Assembly: GCA_903909815.1 (NCBI GenBank)
Contig: CAIVXG010000047.1
Location: 38,092 to 102,091, forward strand
Direction: 5' to 3'
DNA from: an uncultured beta proteobacterium
GTDB lineage: Bacteria; Pseudomonadota; Gammaproteobacteria; Burkholderiales; Burkholderiaceae_C
Length of the DNA: 64,000 nt
The translations under genes were made by a program, and so were the position numbers. Shown here piece after piece: positions 16,165-24,942 of the stretch. The notes below the pieces were generated by a model. It saw only the letters and a list, made by a program, of their open reading frames with translations, did not search any database and was not told the DNA's origin. Positions within the stretch are counted from its first letter, which is position 1; every line of letters begins with the position of its first letter.

Positions 16165-17816
16165 GCGCCCTCGTCCCCACCACCTGGACCACAGGCAGCA
16201 CCGAGGCCATCAAGACCGGAACCTGGCGCGCCTCCTTGGCCAAACACATCCAGGCTCCCGCGCCCTGCCACGGCGCCTGCCCCGTCAACGGCGATATCGC
16301 ACAATGGATTGGACTGGCGCGTGCGCGCGATTTCCACGGCGCCTGGCAGGTGCTGGTGCGGCACAACCCCTTTCCCTCGATCGCCGGGCGCATCTGCCAC
16401 CATCCCTGCGAGACCGCCTGCAACCGCGCCGGTTATGACGAGGCCTTGTCGATCTGCAAGCTTGAGCGCTTCGTTGGCGATCAGGCGCTGGCACAGGGCT
16501 GGAAGTTCGAGCCGGCGCCGGCGCGAAGCGCCCACGTGGCCATCGTCGGCGGCGGCCCATCAGGCTTGTCCGCGGCGTTTCAATTGCGCTCCATGGGTTT
16601 TGCGGTGACGCTCTACGAAGCCCAGGCCGAGTTGGGCGGGCTCATGCGTTACGGCATCCCCGCCTACCGTCTGGCACGCGCCGTGCTCGACGGCGAGATC
16701 GCCCGCATCGTGGCGCTGGGCGTGACCGTGCATTGCAATCACCGCATCGACTCAGCCTCGGGCTTTACCCAACTGCGCGAGCAGCACGACGCGCTTTACC
16801 TGGCGCTGGGCGCCGCGCGCCCCAAGCGTCTGCCCGCGCTCGACTACAGCCAGGATTTTGTCTGCGACGGCGCGGCCTACCTGGCCGGCGCCAACAGCGG
16901 CCAGCCGCTGGCGCTGGGGCGGCGCCTGGTGGTGATCGGAGGCGGCAGCGCCGCCCTTGATGCCGCGCGCAGCGCACGCCGACTCGGGCACGAGGTCACG
17001 TTACTGGCGCTGGAACAACGTCGTCAGATGCCCGCGCAGCACGAAGAAGTTGACGAGGCGCTAGAGGAAGGCATCGTTCTGGTGGACGGTGCGCGCCTGG
17101 ACCAGGTGCACGACCACGGCGCGCCCGGGCTGACCCTGAGCTGCACGCGGGTAGCCTTTGTCGCGGGCGCGAAACGCGGACAGTTCAGCCTGAGCACCGT
17201 GGCGGACAGCGCCTTTGACATCGCGGCCGACGCCGTCGTCACTTCCATCGGCCAGGATCCCGAGCTCGACATCCTGGGCCAGGGTTTCGCTGCGGCCGGC
17301 GGTTTGCTCGTCACCGACGCCCGCCTGGCGACCGCTTGCCAGGGCGTTTACGCCGGCGGCGACATGGCCAGCATGGCGCGCTTTGTGACAGAGGCCATTG
17401 GCATGGGACAACGCGCAGCCCATGAGATCGCGCGCGAACTCGGGCGCGGTGCTGCGGCGCACGCCGGCGCCGTCCAAAGCGGCGAAGCCGAGGTGGCGCT
17501 GACCGCCATCGGCACCTGGTATCACCCCAAGCAGGAACGCGTGCCCTCGCGCTGGCTGGCCGTGGCCGAGCGCCTGCACGGCGACGCCGAAGTCCAGTTG
17601 GGACTGGAACTAGAACAGGTGCTGGCGGAGAGCGAACGCTGCTTTTCCTGCGGCACCTGCACCCACTGCGACAACTGCGTGGTGTATTGCCCCGACATGG
17701 CGGTGGTGCGCTCGGGCGAGGGCTACGCCGTGCTGACCGACTTCTGCAAAGGCTGCGGCTTGTGCGTCAAGGAATGCCCCACTGGCTCGATGAAGATGCA
17801 GGAGGAACTGCGATGA
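16161..17816 (+). CDS. NAD(P)-linked FAD/iron-sulfur subunit: GltD-like flavoprotein fused to 2x[4Fe-4S] ferredoxin
   Basis: A 551-residue protein in three parts. An N-terminal iron-sulfur domain of the GltD type holds CHGACPVNGDI and CHHPCETACNRAG. The middle has an FAD Rossmann motif VAIVGGGPSGLSAAF and an NAD(P) motif LVVIGGGSAALDAARSA, with the late FAD loop GVYAGGDMA. The C-terminus carries two ferredoxin motifs, CFSCGTCTHCDNCVVYCP and CKGCGLCVKECP. In phenylglyoxylate dehydrogenase of Azoarcus the flavoprotein (PadH) and ferredoxin (PadF) are separate; here they are one chain. It should pass electrons from the TPP/CoA core to NAD(P). Starts and stops overlap both neighbours, so stoichiometric coexpression is likely. 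Confidence 0.9.
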   Translation: MSALVPTTWTTGSTEAIKTGTWRASLAKHIQAPAPCHGACPVNGDIAQWIGLARARDFHGAWQVLVRHNPFPSIAGRICHHPCETACNRAGYDEALSICKLERFVGDQALAQGWKFEPAPARSAHVAIVGGGPSGLSAAFQLRSMGFAVTLYEAQAELGGLMRYGIPAYRLARAVLDGEIARIVALGVTVHCNHRIDSASGFTQLREQHDALYLALGAARPKRLPALDYSQDFVCDGAAYLAGANSGQPLALGRRLVVIGGGSAALDAARSARRLGHEVTLLALEQRRQMPAQHEEVDEALEEGIVLVDGARLDQVHDHGAPGLTLSCTRVAFVAGAKRGQFSLSTVADSAFDIAADAVVTSIGQDPELDILGQGFAAAGGLLVTDARLATACQGVYAGGDMASMARFVTEAIGMGQRAAHEIARELGRGAAAHAGAVQSGEAEVALTAIGTWYHPKQERVPSRWLAVAERLHGDAEVQLGLELEQVLAESERCFSCGTCTHCDNCVVYCPDMAVVRSGEGYAVLTDFCKGCGLCVKECPTGSMKMQEELR

Positions 17817-18970
17817 ACGGCCCCCACAAATCCCGGCTGCTCACCGGCAATCAGGCCGTTGCCTGGGGCGCGCGTCTGGCGCGGCCGCAGGTGGTTCCGG
17901 TGTATCCGATCACGCCGCAAACCCCGGTTCTGGAACAGATCACGGCCTTCGTCGCCGACGGCGAATTCAACACCGAGATCATCACGCCCGAATCCGAACA
18001 CTCGGTGATGTCAGCCTGCATCCCGGCCTCGCTGGTGGGCACGCGCGTCTTCACCGCCACGGCGTCTCAGGGGTTGCTGCTAATGCACGAGTTGCTGCAC
18101 TATGCCAGCGGCGCGCGCGCCCCCATCGTCATGGCCAACATCAATCGCACCGTGGCTTCGCCCTGGGCGTTCTGGCCCGACCAGACCGACAGCCTGTCAC
18201 AGCGCGATACCGGCTGGATCCAGTACTACGTGGAGAGCGCCCAGGAGGCACTCGACACCGTGATTCAGGCCTTTCGCGTGGCCGAACAGGTGCTGCTGCC
18301 GACCATGGTGAACCTGGACGCCTTCTATGTGTCGCACTCGCTGGAGCCGGTGCTGGTGCCCGAGCAGGCCCAGGTGGACGGCTACCTGCCGGCGTTTGAT
18401 CCCCCGCACCGCCTGGACACCGAGAAGGTCGAATCCTGGGGCAACGTGGTGTCGCAGGAGATGTTCTTTCGCCACCGCCAGGCGCTGGGCGAGGCCATGG
18501 CGCGCGTGCCAGCGCTGGCCGCGAAGGCTGATCAGGAGTGGGCGCAACTGACGGGGCGCAGCCACGGCGTGATCGAGCGCTACCGGTGCGACGGCGCCAA
18601 GACCTTGCTCGTCACCATGGGCAGCATGTGCGGGACAGCCCGCGACGCCGTAGACGCGATGCGTGAGGCCGGCCAGGCCGTGGGGCTGGTCAAGGTGCGG
18701 CTGTTTCGCCCCCTGCCCACCGCCGGGTTGCTCGCGGCGCTCGAAGGCGCCGAAGAAGTCGTGGTGCTCGACCGCAACTACTCGCCGGGGCACGGCGGCG
18801 TGCTGCACCAGGAACTGCGCGCAGCGCTGTACGGCAGTTCGGTCACGCCGCGCGTGCACGGTCTGCTCGCTGGAGTGGGTGGCGTCAACGTGTCACCGGC
18901 GAAGATTGTCGAGTTCGTCAGCCACGCCGTGCAAGGCGCGGCCCTGTCCGATTCCCAGTGGGTAAGGTGA
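17813..18970 (+). CDS. 2-oxoacid oxidoreductase alpha subunit (PadG/PorA-like)
   Basis: A 385-residue alpha subunit. It shows the TPP-facing N-terminal pattern LTGNQAVAWGARLARPQVV followed by PVYPITPQTPVLEQI, and EHSVMSACIPASLVGTRVFTATASQGL. The C-terminal domain II includes LLVTMGSMCGTARDAVDAM and VVVLDRNYSPG. The ATG at 17813 overlaps the upstream stop (ATGA). It combines with beta and gamma to decarboxylate a 2-oxoacid oxidatively to an acyl-CoA. Confidence 0.92.
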   Translation: MNGPHKSRLLTGNQAVAWGARLARPQVVPVYPITPQTPVLEQITAFVADGEFNTEIITPESEHSVMSACIPASLVGTRVFTATASQGLLLMHELLHYASGARAPIVMANINRTVASPWAFWPDQTDSLSQRDTGWIQYYVESAQEALDTVIQAFRVAEQVLLPTMVNLDAFYVSHSLEPVLVPEQAQVDGYLPAFDPPHRLDTEKVESWGNVVSQEMFFRHRQALGEAMARVPALAAKADQEWAQLTGRSHGVIERYRCDGAKTLLVTMGSMCGTARDAVDAMREAGQAVGLVKVRLFRPLPTAGLLAALEGAEEVVVLDRNYSPGHGGVLHQELRAALYGSSVTPRVHGLLAGVGGVNVSPAKIVEFVSHAVQGAALSDSQWVR

Positions 18971-18975
18971 ACACC

Positions 18976-19890
18976 ATGATCCAGATTCAAAATGCCAACC
19001 AGGAATCCATGCTGTGCTCAGGGCACGCCGCCTGTCCGGGATGCCTGGACGCGCTGACGGTACGGCATATCCTCACGGCGCTGGGGCCCAAGACCATGGC
19101 CGTGATCCCCCCCTCGTGCATGGCCATCATCGCCGGACCGCAGCCCTACAGTTCGCTGCGCATCCCCGTGTACCAACCCACGCTCGAGTCCAGTGCTGCT
19201 GCGGCCACGGGCCTGCGACGCGCGCTGGATGCCCAGGGCAAGCACGACACGCAGATCATCGTGCTGGCCGGTGACGGTGGCACCTACGACATCGGTTTTC
19301 AATGCCTGTCGTCGGCAGCCGAACGCAACGAAGATTTCATCTACTTCTGCCTGGACAACGAAGGCTACATGAACACGGGCGCGCAAAAATCCTCGTCAAC
19401 GCCACATTTTGCACGCACCGGATCCACCCCCACGGGCAAGACCTCGCGCAAGAAAAACCTCACCGAAATCATGGGCGCACACCGCGTTCCCTATGTAGCA
19501 ACCGCCAGCGCAGGCCATCTGAGCGATCTGCTGCGCAAGGTGGAAAAGGCGAAGCAGATGAAGGGCACGCGCATCATCACGCTGCTGATACCCTGCATGG
19601 ACGGCTGGGGCGTCGCCGATGATGCGGGTTTGACCACGGCGCGCTACGCCGTCGAGTGCGGAGCGTTCCCGTTGTATGAAATCGAAGACGGACATCACTA
19701 CACGCTGAACCACACCCGCAAGACCCGTCCGGTATCGGACTACCTCGCACTGCAACGCCGCTACCGCAACATGCCCGACGCCGAGATCGAAACGCTGCAG
19801 GCGGAAATCGACGAAGGCTGGTGCACTTTGCAGGAACGCGCGGCGGCCAGCCAGGCGCGAGCTCGAGCCGCCGCTGCCGCATCGGTTTGA
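18976..19890 (+). CDS. 2-oxoacid oxidoreductase beta subunit, TPP-binding (PadI/PorB-like)
   Basis: A 304-residue TPP-binding subunit. The cluster-binding Cys pair appears in CSGHAACPGC, the TPP-Mg motif is GDGGTYDIGFQCLSS with the Asn of LDNEGYMNTG, and a late Cys lies in LLIPCMDGWG. The ATG at 18976 has AAGGTGA a few bases upstream; a GTG at 18967 overlapping the alpha stop is an alternative start. It is the catalytic half of the oxidoreductase and completes a four-gene set encoding the five functional modules (alpha, beta, gamma, ferredoxin, flavoprotein). Confidence 0.91.
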   Translation: MIQIQNANQESMLCSGHAACPGCLDALTVRHILTALGPKTMAVIPPSCMAIIAGPQPYSSLRIPVYQPTLESSAAAATGLRRALDAQGKHDTQIIVLAGDGGTYDIGFQCLSSAAERNEDFIYFCLDNEGYMNTGAQKSSSTPHFARTGSTPTGKTSRKKNLTEIMGAHRVPYVATASAGHLSDLLRKVEKAKQMKGTRIITLLIPCMDGWGVADDAGLTTARYAVECGAFPLYEIEDGHHYTLNHTRKTRPVSDYLALQRRYRNMPDAEIETLQAEIDEGWCTLQERAAASQARARAAAAASV

Positions 19891-19958
19891 AGAGCACTGG
19901 CCATTCAGCGAAGAGCACATCGTCAGCCAATACCATCCTTGCATCAGCGGAGTACAAC

Positions 19959-21284
19959 ATGACGGTTAAACAACCCATGCCCGGCGAACTTGAGCCCATC
20001 GAGACGGCAAGTCGTGACGAGATTTCAGCGCTGCAACTCGAACGCATGAAATGGAGCTTGAAACACGCCTACGATAACGTGGCGCATTATCGAAAGAAGT
20101 TCGATGACCACGGCGTCCATCCCGATGACCTCAAGACGCTGGCCGATCTGGGCAAGTTTCCGTTCACCACCAAGAGCGATTTACGCGATACCTACCCCTT
20201 TGGCATGTTCGCCGTGCCTCGCAGCCAGGTGGCTCGAGTGCACGCTTCGTCCGGCACGACCGGCAAACCTATCGTCGCAGGTTACACGCGCAAAGACATC
20301 GACACCTGGGCCCATCTGATGGCCCGCTCCATTCGCGCCGCAGGTGGGCGCGCCGGCGACACATGCCACATTTCTTATGGGTATGGATTGTTCACGGGCG
20401 GCTTGGGGGCCCACTATGGCGCCGAGCGCCTGGGCTGCATGGTGGTGCCAATGTCGGGCGGTCAGACCGAAAAGCAGGTTCAATTGATTCAGGATTTTCG
20501 GCCTGAAATCATCATGGTGACGCCGTCCTATTCGCTGGTGATTGCCGAAGAGTTTGAACGTCTCGGTGTCAAGCCCGAAGACATCTCCTTGAAGATTGCT
20601 CTCCTGGGTGCTGAGCCTTGGGGACATGGTATGCGCGACGAGATCGAGCGCAAGCTAGGCATCGATGCCATCAACATCTACGGGCTGACCGAAGTCATGG
20701 GCCCGGGCGTAGCGTCCGAGTGCATTGAGTCAAAGGATGGGCCAGTGATCTGGGAGGACCACTTCTATCCTGAAATCATCGACCCCGAAACGGGTCAGGT
20801 CGTCCCGGACGGAGAGGAAGGCGAACTGGTATTCACGTCGCTGTCCAAGGAAGCCGCGCCGGTCATCCGCTATCGCACGCGTGACCTGACCCGTTTGCTG
20901 CCACCAACCTCGCGCAGCTTGCGCCGCATGGACCGGATCACGGGACGCACCGATGACATGTTGATCGTTCGTGGCGTCAACGTTTTTCCAAGCGTGATCG
21001 AGGAGCAGATATTGCGTGACAAGCGGCTGGCAGGCACCTATCAGATTCGCCTCACGCGCGAGGGTCACCTCGACAGCGTCGAAGTACTTTGTGAACTTCA
21101 GCGCGAATTTTCCAATCGCCTGTCGCCTCTCGAGTTGCAGGCCATCAGCGCTGAATTGCAGCATCGCATCAAGACCATTGCCGGCATTTCTACTGGGGTG
21201 TCGGTCATGGCTCACGAGTCCATTGCGCGCACCCTGACAGGCAAAGCCCGCCGGGTGGTCGACGAGCGTCCCAAGCAGCAGTGA
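19959..21284 (+). CDS. paaK: phenylacetate-CoA ligase (second copy)
   Basis: A 441-residue AMP-forming ligase that matches PaaK closely: VHASSGTTGKPIVAGYT (P-loop), ISYGYGLFTGGLGAHYGAE, NIYGLTEVMGPGVASEC, GRTDDMLIVRGVNVFPSVIE and the C-terminal catalytic lysine in LTGKARRVVD. It uses ATP and CoA to make phenylacetyl-CoA or a related arylacetyl-CoA. The start at 19959 (MTVKQPMPGE) fits the family N-terminus. It is the last gene of the island, 68 bp after the beta subunit, probably in the same transcript. Confidence 0.92.
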   Translation: MTVKQPMPGELEPIETASRDEISALQLERMKWSLKHAYDNVAHYRKKFDDHGVHPDDLKTLADLGKFPFTTKSDLRDTYPFGMFAVPRSQVARVHASSGTTGKPIVAGYTRKDIDTWAHLMARSIRAAGGRAGDTCHISYGYGLFTGGLGAHYGAERLGCMVVPMSGGQTEKQVQLIQDFRPEIIMVTPSYSLVIAEEFERLGVKPEDISLKIALLGAEPWGHGMRDEIERKLGIDAINIYGLTEVMGPGVASECIESKDGPVIWEDHFYPEIIDPETGQVVPDGEEGELVFTSLSKEAAPVIRYRTRDLTRLLPPTSRSLRRMDRITGRTDDMLIVRGVNVFPSVIEEQILRDKRLAGTYQIRLTREGHLDSVEVLCELQREFSNRLSPLELQAISAELQHRIKTIAGISTGVSVMAHESIARTLTGKARRVVDERPKQQ

Positions 21285-21539
21285 GGGCGGGAGTCGATAT
21301 GAAGAAATTCAGGATGCGACTGAAGACCTGATGGCGCTCCTTATGGACGTTCGGTTCAACTTCGGTCGAAAAGCACTCAGTCATGGTTACGCTGCCGTGT
21401 TTGAATCATTTCTGCTGTTAGCAACGCGTGCCGATTGGGAATTCGGTGTGGGGCAGATTGGCTATCGCATTCTTGTCCAAATCAACCCCAGGAATATTTG
21501 GGAAACCAACAATCAGGCAACGCAAGTTATTGATTTGTA
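21285..21539. other. gene-poor junction between the island and the chromosomal backbone
   Basis: About 255 bp visibly richer in A+T than both sides. A 69-codon frame at 21331-21540 has no recognisable motif and no convincing ribosome site, and it is not called. No insertion sequence, inverted repeat end or tRNA was seen. It lies exactly between the last island gene and the moaC remnant, so it probably contains the recombination junction. Confidence 0.4.
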
Positions 21540-21674
21540 ATGCGCATTTACACGATCTACGACATTTGCAAGGCGGTGGACCGGGGCATGACCATCACCG
21601 CCGTGAAGCTGCCAGTAAAGCATGGCGGCAAATCGGCCAGCGTCTTGGCGGATCGGGCGCCTGGCGCGGATTAA
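21540..21674 (+). pseudogene. moaC: 3' remnant of moaC (cyclic pyranopterin monophosphate synthase)
   Basis: A 44-codon frame reads [20 protein letters not shown] and then a KHGGKS motif. This corresponds to the C-terminal region of MoaC, where [13 protein letters not shown] and KSGGKSG are conserved. An in-frame stop (21531-21533) lies just upstream and no further MoaC sequence is visible in any frame, so about three quarters of the gene is missing. The normal KSGGKSG tail is followed by a short divergent end that overlaps the convergent stop of the next gene. It is interpreted as what is left of a chromosomal moaC after the island was inserted or a deletion occurred. Confidence 0.75.
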
Positions 21675-23275
21675 TTTTCCGGCTCGAGGTCGTCGCTGAT
21701 CGCGTCTGCCTCGTCTGCATCGTCGGCACCGGTTTTCAGCCAGTGCGCGTATTCGTCGGGAAACGCGGCGCGAAAACGCTGCATGTGAAACAGCGCCTCA
21801 TCGTTCAGCCCCAGTTGCGCGTCGCTTTCAATCAGCCTTGAAATGACGCGCGCTTCCGGCGAGAAGTGCAGCACTTCCAGTGCCATCGCATGCGCAGTGG
21901 CGGCGTTGCTGCGGGTCACGGCGATGCTGGTGAGCTCGGCGAAACGCACGTGCTTGCTGAATAGCCACGAACCCTGCAGCTTGGCCAGCGTATCGTCGCG
22001 ATAGGCCTCATCCCGCTGCGAAGGTGACAAAAAGATCTGGCTCACGCGGTGGTAGTCCCAGGCCGTGTGGGCCGTGACGGCCAGCAGTGCGACGGCGGCG
22101 CCCGCCGCTGCAGCGCTGGCGTAACGCGACCCACGGGCAGTCCGCACGTGCGCGCCCGAGCCCGAAGCCAAGTGAGAACGCAACAACAGCGCCAGGCACA
22201 GCGTAGCCGCCATCGAGAACGGCGCATACCAAAGCGGGTACTCGACCATGCTGTGCACCAGGATCAGGATCAACACCGCCCACGCCATACGTCGGGCCGG
22301 ATCCTGCTCGCGCCAGGGGCGCTGGCGCAGCGCAAATACCAGCGCACCGAAGCACAGCAGCAGGGCTGCAGGAACACCCAACTCCACGGCCAATTGCAAT
22401 GGCAAGTCGTGCGCATTGTCCAGAATGTCGCAAAACCGCGTACCGGGATAAAGCGTGATGTAGTGGGCATAACTCAGTTCGCCCCAGCCCCAGCCGAGCC
22501 AGGGTTTTTGTGCAATCAGGTACAGCACATTGCTCCACAGCGTGCGCCGACCACCGCAGGCGCTGTTGCCCTGGACAAAATGCGCCGCCGCACCTTGGGT
22601 CGCGGCGTCCAGACCGGCCAGCCGGGGCAACAGCCACAGGGCAGCCACGCCGTAGACCAGCACGGCGAACAGCAACAAATGGGCTGTGCTGCGCTGTGTG
22701 CCTGCACCTTGCACTTTCTTGTCGAAGAGGCTCCAGACCCCCAGGCACAAACCCAGCGCCAGCAATTGCACCGCCCCGGTCCGCGACGACGTCGTCGCGT
22801 TACCCAGCGCCAGCAGCGCGGCCATGAACCAACCAAGCGCAATGGGCATGCGCCGTGTGGTGTCTCCTTCCTCCGACGCCGCGGGCCTTTGCGCCAACCA
22901 CCAAAGCAGCACGGCCAGGCCGATGTTGGTGAGGGTGGCGAACTGGTTGCGCTGGCGCAAATTGGCGAAGGCCTCGCCCAGGGGCGTGACATTCACCAGC
23001 GGCGCCAACGCGGCCGATACGCCGAAGTACTGCAGCAATCCGATGACGCTGCTGACCAGTGCCGCCAGCAGCCAGCCCAGAGCCACCGCCCGCGCCAGGG
23101 CGACGCCCGAAAGCTGGTTCAGTGCCAACAGCAGCAGCAACACAGCGGCGCCCAGCGAGGTGGCCAGCGTCTGCATCATCGCCGGCGAAGGCCCGGAGGC
23201 AGACGAGATCAGCCAGGGTAGCGCGATGGCAAGTGCGGCAATACCGCAGGCAAGGGTTCGAGGCAAAGGGTTCAT
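21671..23275 (-). CDS. PglL/Wzy-type O-oligosaccharyltransferase or O-antigen ligase
   Basis: A 534-residue membrane protein with roughly a dozen hydrophobic segments. Typical motifs are [20 protein letters not shown] in the first half, [15 protein letters not shown], and the periplasmic-loop signature [20 protein letters not shown], followed by [13 protein letters not shown]. These match the Wzy_C/pilin glycosylation ligase (PglL) group, which transfers lipid-linked glycans to pilin or other exported proteins. The C-terminal 130 residues are soluble. It is downstream of the MipA-like gene on the same strand. The protein-versus-lipid acceptor cannot be decided from sequence alone. Confidence 0.85.
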   Translation of the reverse strand: MNPLPRTLACGIAALAIALPWLISSASGPSPAMMQTLATSLGAAVLLLLLALNQLSGVALARAVALGWLLAALVSSVIGLLQYFGVSAALAPLVNVTPLGEAFANLRQRNQFATLTNIGLAVLLWWLAQRPAASEEGDTTRRMPIALGWFMAALLALGNATTSSRTGAVQLLALGLCLGVWSLFDKKVQGAGTQRSTAHLLLFAVLVYGVAALWLLPRLAGLDAATQGAAAHFVQGNSACGGRRTLWSNVLYLIAQKPWLGWGWGELSYAHYITLYPGTRFCDILDNAHDLPLQLAVELGVPAALLLCFGALVFALRQRPWREQDPARRMAWAVLILILVHSMVEYPLWYAPFSMAATLCLALLLRSHLASGSGAHVRTARGSRYASAAAAGAAVALLAVTAHTAWDYHRVSQIFLSPSQRDEAYRDDTLAKLQGSWLFSKHVRFAELTSIAVTRSNAATAHAMALEVLHFSPEARVISRLIESDAQLGLNDEALFHMQRFRAAFPDEYAHWLKTGADDADEADAISDDLEPEN

Positions 23276-23334
23276 GATGATGCGTAGGCGTGCGGTGGGT
23301 CACCGCCGCCGCAAGTTTGACACAAGGCCTGGTG

Positions 23335-24096
23335 CTACTTGAATCGATAGCTCAGAGCCATCAGCCCTGAGTCCTGCTGGGCCCGTGCCACCAGCGGGCT
23401 GGCGCTGATGGCCGGATCAAGCCAGCGCCGGCGCAAATAGAAATTCAGGTACCAAGTCGGCGTGACCTTGATTTCGCCCAACAACCCGAGCAGGGGGTTG
23501 AGTGCGCTGGCAGGCTGATAGGCAGCGCCAGCGCTGGCCTGGCTCTCGGCCAATGACACGCCGTAAAAATAGCGCACGTACTGTCGCGACTGGTATTCAA
23601 TCCCGACCTCCGGATAGAGGGTGACGGACCCCAAGTCGAGTTGAGCGGCGTAAATCAGCTCCGCCAGATTGCCCTTGGACCGATGAACGTCGTGAAAGCC
23701 GTTGATAAAAAAAGCGCCCAGCGGCGTCACCTGCAGGCTGCCCAGGCCCAGCGGCACGGAACTGCGGCGTTCGGTGATGCCGCGCAAGGCCGGCGTATCG
23801 GCCTTGAATCCATCCTGGCTTACGCGCGCAATCAGTTCCACGTGACCGTAGCCCAGCGGCAGCGTCTTCAGACCCAACGTGTCGATGCGCACAAAGGCCC
23901 GGCCATAGTCAAAATTGGCGTAGGGCAGGGCTGTTGTGGCCTCCGCCAGGCCGCGCACCCGGCTGCGATTGGAAACCACGCTCACGCCCAAGTCGCCGTC
24001 GATACCATCGGGGAATTCGGCGGCAGTCTGCTGCGCGCAGACAAGGCCACTCAGAGAGCAGGCAATGGCAGCGCCGAGCCTGCGGCGGCTCAGCAC
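23335..24096 (-). CDS. MipA/OmpV-family outer-membrane protein
   Basis: A 253-residue protein with a signal peptide (MLSRRRLGAAIACSLSGLVCA). It shows alternating amphipathic strands and ends in a terminal aromatic-rich strand LMALSYRFK, as expected of an outer-membrane beta-barrel. The middle part (GVEYQSRQYVRYFYGVS-like segment, then AYQPASALNP) is the MipA/OmpV signature. MipA proteins act as scaffolds for peptidoglycan enzymes or as small porins. The start overlaps the end of the amidotransferase gene by seven bases, so the two are cotranscribed. Confidence 0.78.
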   Translation of the reverse strand: MLSRRRLGAAIACSLSGLVCAQQTAAEFPDGIDGDLGVSVVSNRSRVRGLAEATTALPYANFDYGRAFVRIDTLGLKTLPLGYGHVELIARVSQDGFKADTPALRGITERRSSVPLGLGSLQVTPLGAFFINGFHDVHRSKGNLAELIYAAQLDLGSVTLYPEVGIEYQSRQYVRYFYGVSLAESQASAGAAYQPASALNPLLGLLGEIKVTPTWYLNFYLRRRWLDPAISASPLVARAQQDSGLMALSYRFK

Positions 24097-24914
24097 GTTG
24101 CTTCTGGCACTGTGCGCGCCAATGCACGCCGGTCGGGAATCGGTGCCCCATCCACAAACACCTTGAACTCGCCGGGCTCGAACGCGGTCCAGGTTTCATT
24201 GGTGGTGAGCGGCTCGGTCACAACAATGGCGAGGCGGTCGTCGGGGCCGTTGAGTTGCGCCAAGTCGACATGCACGTCGTCGTCCTTGAGCTGGACGTCG
24301 GCGAACGGATATTGGCGCACCAGGTAATGCAGCTTGGTGCTGGCGTGCGCCCACATCGCTTGACCGTTGCTCAGCAGAAAATTGAAGGTGCCGTGTTTGG
24401 CAATCTGAGGCACCAGTTCGCGCAGCGTGAGCGTGAGCTCGTCCACGCTGGGCACGCTGGCATGCGACTTGGAGAGTTGCTGCAGCAGCCAGCAAAACGC
24501 GAGCTCGCTGTCGGTATTGCCCACGGGATGGAAACTGCCGTGCAGCGGCGGATTGAAACCCTTCAGATCGCCGTTGTGCGCAAACACCCAGTAGCGGCCC
24601 CACAGCTCGCGCACAAAGGGATGGGAGTTCTCCAGCGTGATCTCGCCCACCGTCGCCTTGCGCACATGGGCCACCACGTTATGGCTTTTGATGGGATAGG
24701 AGCACAGCATCTGTGCGACGGGCGAGCTGGATGCGCTTTCGCTGTCAACAAAGCAGCGCACGCCCTTGCCGGGTTGACCATCATCGGCGCCGAAGAAGGC
24801 AATGCCCCAGCCGTCGGCGTGGTGGTCGGTGCAACCGCCGCGCTGCGAGAACCCGGTGAAACTCAAGGTCAGACTCGCCGGCAGGCGGCTGTTCATGGCA
24901 AGAAGTTGGCACAT
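24090..24914 (-). CDS. class II glutamine amidotransferase (YafJ-like)
   Basis: A 274-residue protein whose N-terminus MCQLLAMN provides the catalytic nucleophile Cys2 after Met removal. Class II glutaminase motifs follow: HADGWGIAFFG, HVRKATVGEI, ENSHPFVRELWGRYWVFAHNGDL and SDSELAFCWLL-like NTDSELAF. Such stand-alone domains resemble YafJ; the physiological amide acceptor is unknown. It lies 28 bp after the MFS transporter gene and overlaps the MipA-like gene. Confidence 0.9.
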   Translation of the reverse strand: MCQLLAMNSRLPASLTLSFTGFSQRGGCTDHHADGWGIAFFGADDGQPGKGVRCFVDSESASSSPVAQMLCSYPIKSHNVVAHVRKATVGEITLENSHPFVRELWGRYWVFAHNGDLKGFNPPLHGSFHPVGNTDSELAFCWLLQQLSKSHASVPSVDELTLTLRELVPQIAKHGTFNFLLSNGQAMWAHASTKLHYLVRQYPFADVQLKDDDVHVDLAQLNGPDDRLAIVVTEPLTTNETWTAFEPGEFKVFVDGAPIPDRRALARTVPEATC

Positions 24915-24942
24915 GCTCAGAGTTTAACTTGTCATCACCGCG

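Noticed and set aside
21331..21540. 69-codon frame in the island junction
   Set aside because: No similarity, weak start, and located in probable recombination debris; not called as a gene.
22049..23221. Plus-strand open frame opposite the PglL-like gene
   Set aside because: No motif or ribosome site; antisense to a gene with strong membrane-protein pattern.
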